From positions 251,147-315,146 of the forward strand of contig NZ_SJPM01000007.1 of the NCBI RefSeq assembly GCF_007859915.1: DNA of 64,000 nt, read 5' to 3'. This DNA is from Neorhodopirellula pilleata. Lineage in GTDB: Bacteria; Planctomycetota; Planctomycetia; Pirellulales; Pirellulaceae. The stretch's first letter is position 1. The number at the start of each line of letters is the position of its first letter. Made by a program: the position numbers and the translations under genes. The notes below the pieces were generated by a model. The model had not been told where the DNA came from. It ran no database searches and was given only the letters and a program-made list of their open reading frames with translations. Positions 50,578-60,900 of the stretch are shown here, piece after piece.

Positions 50578-53500
50578 ATGAAACGCTGGTTTGTGCTGCT
50601 CGCTCTCGTCATCTTGCTACCGCCGACCATTTTTTGGTGGATGGCCGAGCGTGCCGATCAGCGCGGTGGCGGGAGCGATGGTTCGACAAGATCGCCCTTG
50701 GAGCAACGGCTCGCCGTCCATCGCGTCGCATTGGCGGCGATGGACAACTTAAAGGTGTCCGAGGCTCGACCCGCTTGGGATGTGTTGTTCGAAACGACTC
50801 CGGATGATACGTCGGTGGCACTCAATCGAGCCTTGAACCTAGTCTTATTCGTAGATGAACTTGCGACGACAGCAGGTGACGCATCGGCAAAGCCGGAAGA
50901 GAAGACCGAAGCCCGGCGTCAATTGCCCGACTTGATTGCGGCGGCGCGTCAAGCGATCCAAGATTACCAGAACGCCCATGGCGACTCATTCCTGGCGACT
51001 TGGATGGCGACCCGAATCGACCTTCGCGAGGCCTCGCTATTGCCCGCGTCGATGACGAAATCGATTCGACGTGATGTCTTCCAGCGATTGGTTCAACAAA
51101 TCGACGCGTTGACGCGGGATACAGGTCGCGGAGATCGGTTGATCTTGTTGGCCGGACCGATGACCACCTTGATCGACGTCTTGGAAGATCCGATCAAGGG
51201 GTTCCCGAAAGAGTTGCTTGATCCCGCCGCCACCGCGATGGTCAAGCTTTCCGATTTGCGGCCGAACAATCTCTATCTAGCGTTGCGGGCGGCGCAGTTA
51301 TCGCTCGCGAATCGATCCGAGCAAGCGATCGAATCAATCCGTCGAACGGCCTCCTTGGCCAAGGCGATCGAACCGACGCTGGCTCGTCAAACCGCCGCGA
51401 TCGGCAAGACTCCCCAAACGTTGATCGATGAAATCGTCGCGTCCGTTGAGGGCGGCGAATTCGAAGCCGCTGAAAACCAAATGCTCCTATGGTTCAATCT
51501 GCTCAATTCGACCGAACTGATTAAGGCCGACCGCCGTCGGGCTTCACCGCATCCGCTGGACTTGGTCAGCTTTGAATCTTTGTCGAGAATCGCGGGGGAG
51601 CTTTCCAACGCGTCGCCGATCGACGATGCCTTGCAACCGATCGTTTTAGATACCCAATCGATCAGCGGCGCAGATCTCAATAATGAGATCGTCGCGATGA
51701 CCGCCATCGACGCGGATCTGGATTTCGACGAAGACTTGGTGTGTTTGAGTCAAGGTCCCGAAAACCAATCATTGCTTCAACTCTTTCTGTGGGACGCGAC
51801 CTCGAAGCAATTCGAAGCCTCCGCGTCGTTGCAACTTGATGGAGTTTGGAACTCGATGATGACGGCTGATTTGTTCGTGGTCGACTCGAGTTCGGCCGGG
51901 CGGATTCGTCAGTCAACGGCGTCGAACCAACACAACACGATCCAGAGTTTGATCGTCTACGGGGACGGCGGAGTGAAACTAATTGCCGTCGACCCGCGCA
52001 GTTCTGCAAATGCCGATGACAAGCCCGCCGACACTTCGGATTCAATGACGTTGTCGGTCATTACCGAAGAAACCGGTTTGGAGTCCCTTTCGAACGTCAC
52101 CGCCATGACGGCGGGTGATTTGGAAGGCGACGGCGACTTGGATTTAATCGTGGCCACCCAAACCGGGCTGGCGATGATGGTCAATCGCGGCAACCGAACG
52201 TTCTTTGCCCTTGCACCGGAGGTGTTGCAAGCGACAAGCTGGGAGGCGGACGATCCACCCGTCGATTTGGCGATCGCGGATTTGGATCGGGATTTGGACT
52301 TGGATGTTGTGACGGTGCATTCGCGATCAGGCAAGACCGGTTTGATCGAAAACTTGTTGCATCTGCAGTTCCGATTCAAATACCTCGATGAGATCCCCAC
52401 AATCGCCGGAGCCGATTCGATCGCCGTCGAAGATCTCGACGGAAACGTCTCGTGGGATTTGGTCGTCAGTTCACCCGAGCAAGCCAAGATCGTGCAGACT
52501 AAAACCGTCGACGTCGGACAATGGAAAGTCGTCCGGACCAAGTCGCTCGAATGGAAGAAAGCGATCCCCAAAAAAGCATCCTCAACCCAATCGGATGTTC
52601 CACTGGCTGCCCACACGATCGTCGCGGACTTGGACAACGATGGATTTTTTGAAGCGATCCGTCGAGTACCTGGGGGTCTAGCTTGTTTCTCACTCGATGT
52701 GGTCTTGAATGGGTTTGATAAAGTCGTCCCGCAAGCGATACAGATCGACGATGTGATCACGCCATGGCTTGTTGCCGACTTCGACGACGACCGCGTGCTC
52801 GATCTTGCCGGGGTCGGTGGTACCGCCTCGGCGTCTCGCACGGCGCACGCGGCGATGAACCGAACGCCCGACGTGGGCCAAGCGATCGAGATCCGATTCA
52901 AAGGAATCGACGACAACAACGCCAATAGCGGCCGTGTCAATCACTATGCCGTCGGATCTGTCCTCGAGTTGCGGTTCGGTCCGTACTACCGATCGCGAAT
53001 CATCACCGAGCCGAGCACCCATATCGGAATTGACGGGATCACGGCCGATCCCAACCTACGTGTGATCTTTCCCAACGGATTGACGCAAACAGTCGCCGAC
53101 GTCTCGCCAGGTGTCCTTTTGGAAGAAGAGCAAACGCTCAAAGGATCATGCCCTTATCTCTACGCGTTCAACGGCGAGCGTTTTGAATTCGTGACCGATT
53201 GCCTATGGGCGGCACCGTTGGGTTTGCAAGTCAGTCCCGGCGTCGTGGTTCCCGATCGACCGTGGGAACATTTGAAGATCGACGGCGATTATCTTTCTCC
53301 GCACGATGGAGCCTATGATCTGCGCATCACCGAAGAGCTTTGGGAGGTCGCGTATTTCGACGAATTGAAACTGACGGCGGTCGACCATCCCGTTGACATT
53401 GAAATCCACACCAATGAAAAGGTAGGGCCGGCGTCCATCGCGTCGCCAAAGATTCACGCGTTCAAAATCGATGAATTGACCGCGGTCGCATCGATCGATA

Positions 53501-54480
53501 CGTCGGGTCGCGACGTGACCGAAACCCTTCGCGAAATCGATGGGGAACATGTTCAAGGTTTCGATCGTCGATATCGACAAGGCTTGTGTCCTCCACACTG
53601 GATCGAATTGGATTTGTCGGATCGAATTGCGTCTCACGTTGCGAACGGAAAGTTAGCCGATGATGTCGAGATCAAATTGGTTCTGACCGGTTGGATCCTG
53701 CCGACGGACACGTCGTTGAATATCCAGATCGACCAGAATCCCGAGTTACCATCGCCTGAACCGCCGTCTCTGCTCGTCCCGGATGAAGCTGGTCGATGGC
53801 GGGTGGCCGATCCGTTCATCGGTTTTCCAGGTGGCAAGAACAAGACGATCGTCGTGGACATCACGCCTCACGTAAACGTCGACGACGGACGGGTACGCGT
53901 GCGAACGACGAACCAAATTTATTGGGACGCCGCCCGCGTGAGCGTGAGGACGAAAGCCGAAGCTAGCGAGGTCGATTCGACCGTCCGGAACACACCGTTA
54001 CCGCTGTTGTCCGCCGAAGTCGCCTGGCACGGGTTTTCTCGCCGAATCCACCCCGGTGATCGGCAAGCCGAAAGCTACGACTACGAATCTGCCGATGACC
54101 AACCACGTTGGCCGCCGCTAACCGGAGCATTGACCACCGTCGGTCCGGTCGAGTCATTGCTTGAAGAGTGGGACGATCGGATGGTCGTGATTAGCGGCGG
54201 CGACGAAATCCGATTGCGGTTCGAGGCCGTCCAAGATGATGAACCCGAACGCGACTCGGTGCGTCGTGACTTCATACTCTATGGCGTGGGTTGGGACAAA
54301 GACGCCGATCTGAATACGTTGGCCGGACAGAGCACGATGCCATTGCCGGCTCGCGAAATGGCATCGTATCCTCCCACCGCGACGGACTGGAAAGCGTCGG
54401 ACGATGTGCGACGTTCCAATGGCTCTCATCTTCGGCGTCGCCAACCGTTCCGCTCATTTTGGAAGCCGATCGGCTATTGA
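50578..54480 (+). CDS. Exported FG-GAP/VCBS and ASPIC/UnbV-like protein, first gene of a five-gene operon
   Basis: This 1300-residue protein has an N-terminal membrane anchor (RWFVLLALVILLPPTIFWWM). An alpha-helical region of about 330 residues follows (ARRQLPDLIAAARQAIQDYQ and similar, possibly TPR-like). Next comes a propeller of calcium-loop FG-GAP repeats: AGDLEGDGDLDLIVATQ, AIADLDRDLDLDVVTVHS, VEDLDGNVSWDLVVSS, VADLDNDGFFEAI, VADFDDDRVLDLAGVG. An ASPIC/UnbV-like part (VGSVLELRFGPYYRSRIITE, DPNLRVIFPNGLTQTV) and a 450-residue beta-rich C-terminus complete it. FG-GAP/UnbV proteins bind ligands or carbohydrates at cell surfaces. Three bases separate it from the next gene, so it is the probable outside component of the operon's system. 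The function is unknown. Confidence 0.85.
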   Translation: MKRWFVLLALVILLPPTIFWWMAERADQRGGGSDGSTRSPLEQRLAVHRVALAAMDNLKVSEARPAWDVLFETTPDDTSVALNRALNLVLFVDELATTAGDASAKPEEKTEARRQLPDLIAAARQAIQDYQNAHGDSFLATWMATRIDLREASLLPASMTKSIRRDVFQRLVQQIDALTRDTGRGDRLILLAGPMTTLIDVLEDPIKGFPKELLDPAATAMVKLSDLRPNNLYLALRAAQLSLANRSEQAIESIRRTASLAKAIEPTLARQTAAIGKTPQTLIDEIVASVEGGEFEAAENQMLLWFNLLNSTELIKADRRRASPHPLDLVSFESLSRIAGELSNASPIDDALQPIVLDTQSISGADLNNEIVAMTAIDADLDFDEDLVCLSQGPENQSLLQLFLWDATSKQFEASASLQLDGVWNSMMTADLFVVDSSSAGRIRQSTASNQHNTIQSLIVYGDGGVKLIAVDPRSSANADDKPADTSDSMTLSVITEETGLESLSNVTAMTAGDLEGDGDLDLIVATQTGLAMMVNRGNRTFFALAPEVLQATSWEADDPPVDLAIADLDRDLDLDVVTVHSRSGKTGLIENLLHLQFRFKYLDEIPTIAGADSIAVEDLDGNVSWDLVVSSPEQAKIVQTKTVDVGQWKVVRTKSLEWKKAIPKKASSTQSDVPLAAHTIVADLDNDGFFEAIRRVPGGLACFSLDVVLNGFDKVVPQAIQIDDVITPWLVADFDDDRVLDLAGVGGTASASRTAHAAMNRTPDVGQAIEIRFKGIDDNNANSGRVNHYAVGSVLELRFGPYYRSRIITEPSTHIGIDGITADPNLRVIFPNGLTQTVADVSPGVLLEEEQTLKGSCPYLYAFNGERFEFVTDCLWAAPLGLQVSPGVVVPDRPWEHLKIDGDYLSPHDGAYDLRITEELWEVAYFDELKLTAVDHPVDIEIHTNEKVGPASIASPKIHAFKIDELTAVASIDTSGRDVTETLREIDGEHVQGFDRRYRQGLCPPHWIELDLSDRIASHVANGKLADDVEIKLVLTGWILPTDTSLNIQIDQNPELPSPEPPSLLVPDEAGRWRVADPFIGFPGGKNKTIVVDITPHVNVDDGRVRVRTTNQIYWDAARVSVRTKAEASEVDSTVRNTPLPLLSAEVAWHGFSRRIHPGDRQAESYDYESADDQPRWPPLTGALTTVGPVESLLEEWDDRMVVISGGDEIRLRFEAVQDDEPERDSVRRDFILYGVGWDKDADLNTLAGQSTMPLPAREMASYPPTATDWKASDDVRRSNGSHLRRRQPFRSFWKPIGY

Positions 54481-54483
54481 TCG

Positions 54484-55881
54484 ATGATGTTAACCAAGAA
54501 TCACCGCCGATGGATCGGGGCGTCCTTTTGGTCGATCTTGATCTTGGTCGCCACCGTTTGGATGTTGCGGCATCGGTCGATGGCGACGATCTTGAAGGAA
54601 TCGATCACGTTGCGGCCGGTGGAGATCGCCATGATCGATCCGACCGGTCGGGTTCGGCTCAATGACGTTGTGTTTGGTCAATATGAACATGGCAATCAGC
54701 AAGCACATGATCAGCGATCGCCGCACGATTGGCGGGAGATCGGTTTTGTTTCTCGAGTTGATCGGTCCGGCGAGGGCGATCCGAACAAGAGTCCTGTATC
54801 CCATGAAATTGTCGTGACGTTATTCGAACGCCCACATTGGGATTCACAAGCTCAGTTTCGTGTTCACCACAGTTCGGGAAGCATCGACGAAATCATGGCC
54901 ACGCTTCTTCCCCCCGATCGACGGGAGGCATTGCAGGAGCGATTGTCCGAGGCGATGGATGCCCATCTCGCCGAGGTTACCGACGCGGTATTGCCGTTGG
55001 TCTTGCAATCTTTGCAAGAGAGCGTTCCCGTGATCGAACAGGGCATCGTCGAATCGGTCGAGCGGCATCGTGATGAATTGGAATCGTTGGCGGCCCGCTA
55101 CCGGGCGGATTTGGTGCAAGATCAACTTGTGCCGTTGGTTCGCGCCGAAGTGATCCCTATCGTCCGGCGTCATGGACAGGTTCCCGCTGAGGAAATCGGA
55201 CGCGAAATATGGAACAAAGCCTCATTGTGGCGATTCGGATGGCGAGCGATCTACGACAAATCGCCGCTTCCCGAGCGGGAGTTGGTCCAAGAAGAATGGC
55301 GACGGTTTGTCGATCAGGAAGTCGTGCCGACGGTGGAAGATCACCTTGATGAGATCGCCACGGCGGTGGAGTTGATCATGCGAGATATCCTCGCCAACGA
55401 GCGCGTGCGGGACGAAATGATGGAGCTGGCGGGGGTGATTGCCAATGACGAAGAGGCCCGTGAATTGTTTCGCGTGATCCTTAGCGAAGCCGTCATCGAC
55501 AACGCCGCGCTGCGACAGGTATGGACGAACGTCTGGTCGACGCCCGAGGCGAAACATCGTTTGCAGATCGCGGGCAAACGGATCGAACCGATCCTACGGC
55601 AAATCGGAGACGAGATCATGGGCACCCGCGAGGGTGGGATCGAGCCTGGGTTCGCCCGCGTGCTCCGTAATCAAATTTTGGGGAAAGACCGAACATGGAT
55701 CACGATCGGGTCGGACGACGGTGCCTCGTCGGATAGAATGAAGGCTCCCGCGAACGAGTCGAAAATTCCGCGTCTGACGCGGGCGGATACCTTCATGCCG
55801 TATCCCGTCGTTCACCTAGCCAATCCAAAATCGGCCAACCCAAAATCGGCCAACCCCGAATCAGCCAACCCGGAATCTTGA
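54484..55881 (+). CDS. Membrane-anchored helical protein of unknown function
   Basis: The 465-residue protein has one N-terminal membrane helix (WIGASFWSILILVATVWML) and a short beta-rich segment (about 40-130). A long amphipathic helical region follows at about 130-380 (EIMATLLPPDRREALQERLS, ESVERHRDELESLAARYRAD, EVVPTVEDHLDEIATAVELI, DEEARELFRVILSEAVIDNA) that should form a coiled or bundled rod. The C-terminus ends in a repetitive tail ANPKSANPKSANPESANPES, encoded by four 15-bp units. I do not recognise the family. It starts 3 bp after the FG-GAP gene and ends 15 bp before the pseudokinase gene. A periplasmic rod linking the outer propeller protein to the membrane kinases is a reasonable guess only. 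Confidence 0.75.
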   Translation: MMLTKNHRRWIGASFWSILILVATVWMLRHRSMATILKESITLRPVEIAMIDPTGRVRLNDVVFGQYEHGNQQAHDQRSPHDWREIGFVSRVDRSGEGDPNKSPVSHEIVVTLFERPHWDSQAQFRVHHSSGSIDEIMATLLPPDRREALQERLSEAMDAHLAEVTDAVLPLVLQSLQESVPVIEQGIVESVERHRDELESLAARYRADLVQDQLVPLVRAEVIPIVRRHGQVPAEEIGREIWNKASLWRFGWRAIYDKSPLPERELVQEEWRRFVDQEVVPTVEDHLDEIATAVELIMRDILANERVRDEMMELAGVIANDEEARELFRVILSEAVIDNAALRQVWTNVWSTPEAKHRLQIAGKRIEPILRQIGDEIMGTREGGIEPGFARVLRNQILGKDRTWITIGSDDGASSDRMKAPANESKIPRLTRADTFMPYPVVHLANPKSANPKSANPESANPES

Positions 55882-55896
55882 TGGCGTTTACCTTTC

Positions 55897-57588
55897 ATGG
55901 CGCTTAGTAAACTCGGACCGCTCGCGCTGGAATCGCCGCTCGGCAGTAACCCGACAAGTAAGGATGCGCGGGTTTGGCGGGCCGTTCACGTTAGCTTGCG
56001 CAGGTCCGTTGCCGTTCGTGTTTTTCATATCGCGTTCGCCGGAACGATCGAATCACGAACCAAGTTTGCCGCCGAGTGGGAACGCCTCAAGACGATCGAA
56101 CACCCGGCCATCGTGAAGTGTTACGGAGGCGGTTTTGAAAACTCCTACGCCTATTTGGCTCATGAGTTGATCGAAGGTCCCACGATTGCCGACGAAATCT
56201 CCCGTCGCGGTCGTTTGCCTTGGGAAACGGTGCTTGATTGGGCCGAGCCGATCATCGATGCGATCGGCTACTTGCACGCCAACGGGATCGTCCATGGCCG
56301 AATCGCTCCGGACAAAATCATCATCGCCGGACTCAGCCCGGTGCTGATCGATGTTCGCGATGAAAACGGAAGCTCGCCTTTTCGCAGCGGGCCCTACCAC
56401 ATCCAGCGACCACGGTTACCGATCGAACTGGCTCGACGTCCGCCCGAATCGCCGGGAATGAACGATGAAGTCTCCAATCGTGGCGACTTGTATCAGTTCG
56501 GCGCGGTCATGTACGAAGCCCTAACCGGGACGCCGCCGATCAGTGGCAAGACGGTTCAAGAAGTCACCGCCAACCTGCAATACCAAACGCCCATGAAGGT
56601 TGCTTCGACGGCGATGGAAACGCCCGTCTGGATCGACACGCTGATCTCGCAGTTACTGTCCAAGGACCCCAACATGCGTCCGGTTTCCGCCGAAGCAGTC
56701 AAACTGCAGTTGGCCGAAGTGCGACGGCGATCGATGTCCCGCGGAGGTGTGGCCGAACACGCCTCGTCCGGCTTCACGGCGTTGGTCAAGACCGACCAGT
56801 CCACGCGAGCCGAAGCGAGATCGGTGCTCGGTCGCGACGAGACGGTCGTATCCAAGTCGACTCGTTCGGAATCGATCGACGCCACGCCCTGGCACGATCA
56901 AGCCTTGATTCTCTTGCCCGTCTTGGGCTTGTTGCTCGCGATGCTCGTTTGGGTCGCGTGGCCGATGAGTGAATCCAAAATGCGCGTCCGCGCCGAAGCG
57001 TTGCTCGCCGAAGGTACCCGCTCGTCGATGTCGCAAGCGCGGATCAGTTACCTTGAACCGATGGTCGGCCAGTTCCCCGATGGGGAACACAGCCAATGGG
57101 CATCGGAACAAATCGATCGCGTTCGCATGATCGAGGCCGAACACGCATTGACGGTGAAATTGAATCGAAATCTGCCGTTGAAGAACGAAGCCGAACGTTT
57201 GTTTGCCGAAGCGATGGAATTTGAAAAGTTTGGTGACCAAGTCACCGCGATCGACAAATATCAATCCATGATCACGTTGTTGGGCGATGAGAAAGGCCTG
57301 ACAAAGGAAGAACTTGACGACTATCGGCCTCTCGTGAATTTGGCGCGTAGCAAAGTAGCGGAAATCTCCGCATCGACCGACCAAAGTGAAGCGGCCCGAA
57401 TCTTGACATCGAAACTCGACGAAGCGGACCAGTTGTTTGCCCAGGGTAGCACGATCGCGGCAAAGAAAATTTGGTATTCCATTGTGGAACTGTATGCCAA
57501 CAATGCCGCCGTCGAGCCGCTCGTACGAATCGCCCAAGACCGCCTCGCCGAAACGTCAGCCGGCAATTCCATGGACCCGACGCCATGA
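55897..57588 (+). CDS. Membrane serine/threonine pseudokinase
   Basis: Residues 1-270 have the fold and spacing of a bacterial Ser/Thr kinase (RVWRAVHVSLRRSVAVRVFH, EWERLKTIEHPAIVKCYGGG, AYLAHELIEGPTIADEISRR, GDLYQFGAVMYEALTGTPPI). Every catalytic motif is changed, however. The VAIK lysine is Arg41, HRD is His-Gly-Arg (133-135) followed by IAPDK, and DFG is Asp-Val-Arg (152-154). The glycine loop is also not canonical. It should therefore bind but not phosphorylate. One membrane helix follows (LILLPVLGLLLAMLVWVAWP, about 330-350), then a 200-residue helical TPR-like outer domain. It overlaps the next gene by 4 bp (ATGA). It is likely an adaptor or allosteric partner for the hybrid histidine kinase. 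Confidence 0.88.
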   Translation: MALSKLGPLALESPLGSNPTSKDARVWRAVHVSLRRSVAVRVFHIAFAGTIESRTKFAAEWERLKTIEHPAIVKCYGGGFENSYAYLAHELIEGPTIADEISRRGRLPWETVLDWAEPIIDAIGYLHANGIVHGRIAPDKIIIAGLSPVLIDVRDENGSSPFRSGPYHIQRPRLPIELARRPPESPGMNDEVSNRGDLYQFGAVMYEALTGTPPISGKTVQEVTANLQYQTPMKVASTAMETPVWIDTLISQLLSKDPNMRPVSAEAVKLQLAEVRRRSMSRGGVAEHASSGFTALVKTDQSTRAEARSVLGRDETVVSKSTRSESIDATPWHDQALILLPVLGLLLAMLVWVAWPMSESKMRVRAEALLAEGTRSSMSQARISYLEPMVGQFPDGEHSQWASEQIDRVRMIEAEHALTVKLNRNLPLKNEAERLFAEAMEFEKFGDQVTAIDKYQSMITLLGDEKGLTKEELDDYRPLVNLARSKVAEISASTDQSEAARILTSKLDEADQLFAQGSTIAAKKIWYSIVELYANNAAVEPLVRIAQDRLAETSAGNSMDPTP

Positions 57589-57926
57589 GTTCGATCGAAC
57601 CCACGGAATCCATCGAGACGCAAGAAACAACCGAAACATCGGGGCCGATCAGGACGTTAGTGATCGCCCCTGGCCGAATACCACCTAAGTATCTAACCGA
57701 ATCCGATTCCATTGCCGTCGGAACAGGTATCAGCCATTCCAAATGGGCGACCTTGGTCGTTTTGTTCTTCGTGACTGCTGCGTTGGGCATTCCGATGTTG
57801 TGGCGAAACGAACGATTCAGTTTGGCCGAACGGCTTTTGTGGTCGTTGGTCGTGATGATTTATACGATCGCGATCGTGGCTCTGATGATTGTGTGGATCC
57901 GTTCCACGGTAAGTGGTATTCGATAA
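57585..57926 (+). CDS. Small two-helix membrane protein between pseudokinase and histidine kinase
   Basis: The 113-residue protein starts at ATG 57585, inside the pseudokinase stop overlap. It has a Thr/Glu-rich hydrophilic head (SSIEPTESIETQETTETSGP), a conserved-looking middle (IRTLVIAPGRIPPKYLTESD), and two membrane helices (WATLVVLFFVTAALGIPMLW and LLWSLVVMIYTIAIVALMIV). No family is recognised. Its stop (57924-57926) is immediately followed by the ATG of the histidine kinase, so the two are almost certainly cotranslated. It may be a membrane partner of the kinase or pseudokinase. Confidence 0.72.
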   Translation: MSSIEPTESIETQETTETSGPIRTLVIAPGRIPPKYLTESDSIAVGTGISHSKWATLVVLFFVTAALGIPMLWRNERFSLAERLLWSLVVMIYTIAIVALMIVWIRSTVSGIR

Positions 57927-60900
57927 ATGTTCTGGCAAAGCTGGTACGAATATCGGATCGATTATCTCTTATTCACGGTCGTGGTGATCGGAGGCTACGC
58001 CGGCGCGGTCCGCCGAGTGATGCGTCATTTCGGTGAGATACCCGAGCAGGACAATCGCCCGAGGGTTTCATCCGATCCCGTGATCGCCCCGTTTCGTGCG
58101 AAGTTGGCTTTCATTGTTTTGATCGTTCTCTTGGTGGCCGGTTTTTATGTCACCGAATCGGTCGACGCGTTGCAGCGATCAGCGTTGCGAGACCAGTTGA
58201 TCGGGATCGCACCGACCTACGCGATCGAACTCCAAGAAATGGGTCACGAGTCGATCGGAATCGACACATCTCCGGACAACCCAACCTATCTGAAAATGAT
58301 CGAGGCTCAAACGCGGTGGCTCTCGGTCAACCCGCAAGTTGCCGATGTCTACACGTTGCGGCGTGCGAATGTGTCGTCGAATGATTCTAACGGATCCTCG
58401 CACGTGCCGAGTGGTCATCCTAAAACGATCTACCAACTGATCGTCGACTCGGAAACCGACTACAACGGCGACGGGATCATCTCGGGAGCTCGTGAATCGC
58501 GAACTCCGATCGGTGAACGTTACGAAGACAGCAACTCGGCACAGATCGAACGAGCCTTCGCGGGCGAAGTCGTATTCGCCGATCGCCCGTTACGTGATCG
58601 ATGGGGATATTGGGTCTCCGCCCATGCACCGCTGCGGAACGACCGGGGTGAAGTCGAAGCACTCGTCGGCGTCGATTTTCCAGCAATGAAGTTCATTCAA
58701 TCAATCGTGATCGCTCGGTTGGCGACGATGAGTTTCTTGGGAACGATCATCACGTTGTACTTGGGCGCGGTCACGTTGATCGGCGTCCTGAAAGCGCGGC
58801 TGGCCGAACAAACTCATTATCGGCAACGCTTCAAAGAGCAACGAGACTTGGCCACTCAGGCGGCCGCCGAAGCTCGTAAAGCGAACGAAGCCAAAAGCGA
58901 GTTTTTGGCAACGATGAGCCATGAAATTCGCACGCCAATGAATGGCATTTTGGGAATGGCGGAGTTGTTGCTTGCTAGCCCGTTGCAACGCAAGCAGCAG
59001 GAGTTTCTGCAGATGATGAAAGGGGCTGCCGACGGGTTGCTCGCCGTGCTCAACGACATCTTGGATTTTTCCAAGATCGAAGCGGGACGAATCGAACTCG
59101 AGGCGATCCCCTTCGGATTGCACGAACTGGTCGACCAAACCATCAAGGCCGTCGCGGGCGGGCGCCGACTTCAAGTTGAGTTGAAGGTTCGAATCGCACC
59201 GGGCACGCCGAATCACGTCGTCGGAGACCCCACACGTGTCCGACAAGTGTTGGTCAATCTTATCGGCAATGCGTTGAAGTTCACGCAGCGAGGATCGGTA
59301 ACCGTCGAACTCCGCGAAAGCCAAGACCAAACCCGCATTGACCTCCATCATCACGACAAACGTCATCCGAACGCAAGCAAAGCTTCGGCCATCGAGCACA
59401 CCCGAGTGATGATCGCGGTAATCGATACGGGGATCGGCATGACACCCGAAGAAAAACGCCGAATCTTCGAAGCGTTTACGCAGGCCGATTCATCGACGAC
59501 CCGGCAATTCGGTGGAACCGGCTTGGGACTGGCCATCAGTTCCCGATTGGTCGAGCGAATGGGCGGTCGTCTTAGTGTCGAGAGTCTTCCGGGCAAAGGC
59601 AGCCGCTTCGAGTTTGACCTACCCCTGAAAGTCGATCGCGACGCTGACGCCGGTTCTTCGTCATCGATCGACCATCAACCGATGCGGGTGCTGGTCGTCG
59701 ACGATGAGCAAATCAATCGTGTGATTTTGAACGAGATGTTGATCGATGCCGGATACCAAGTCGATTGCCTCGGCGATCCTCATCAGGTCGTCGAACAACT
59801 CAAGCAGGCTGCGGAAGATGGAAGTCCCTACCATGTTGTTTTGCTCGATCACGCAATGCCGGGTCACGATGGTTCCGAAGTTGCTCGCCAAATTCGCCAC
59901 CGCCAAGCGATTCGATCGACTCCGATTGTTTGGCTCACTTCGGGCAATGATCCGATCGATGCCGAATCGATCACGCAATGGCAGATCAACGACACGCTTG
60001 AGAAACCGGTTTCGCCTTCACGACTATTTGCGATTCTTGACGCAATCCCAATCACCCAGGAAACTTCCGTCGTCTTGGAGGATGATCATCGGTCCGACCC
60101 GCCTTCCCACCGGTCGTTTGGTCGATGTCAACGACCGCGTCGAATTTTGTTGGTCGAAGACGGCGCCGTCAACCGCGTCGTTGCCGAGAACATGCTGGTC
60201 GCACGCGGGCACTCGGTCGAGAGTGTTGCCGACGGGCTCGAAGCGATCAAACGATTGCACCACCAGCGTTACGATGCCGTCTTGATGGACATTCAAATGC
60301 CAGGTATCGATGGGTTGGAAGCGACCCGGCAAATTCGATGCGACGAACTGACACTCCAGCCCGAGGTGCCAATCATCGCGATGACCGCTCACGCGATGAG
60401 CGGAGATCGCCTGCGATGTCTTGACGCTGGAATGACGGACTATCTTTCCAAACCTTACACTCCGGAGCAATTGTTCGCCAAAGTGGAAGCTGACGGAATC
60501 AGCTCTTCGGTCATCTCGTCAAACTCGGAAGTGCCGGCTGAGATAGCATTGGATGAAAGCTTGACGGACATGGACGACGATCTCGGTGTTGCGATCGGGA
60601 CAATCTCATCTCGCCGAGGAAGTCTGACGATCGACGAAACCACCGCTGGTGAGATCGACTTTCACCGCGATCCCCATGAATCATCGCTCTTGGACTCGTC
60701 TAACGAAACCATCGACCGTCGAGTCCTGTTGCAAAATACCGGTGGAAGCGAGTCGATGATCGCGCTATTGTCCGCAACTTTCCGCGAACAATGGGACATC
60801 CAGTGGTCGGCTTGTCGTGACGCGGTGCGTGATGGATCGGCCCATGACGTCGCATTGGCCGCCCATCAAATCAAGGGAAGTGCTTCGGCCGTCGGCGCAA

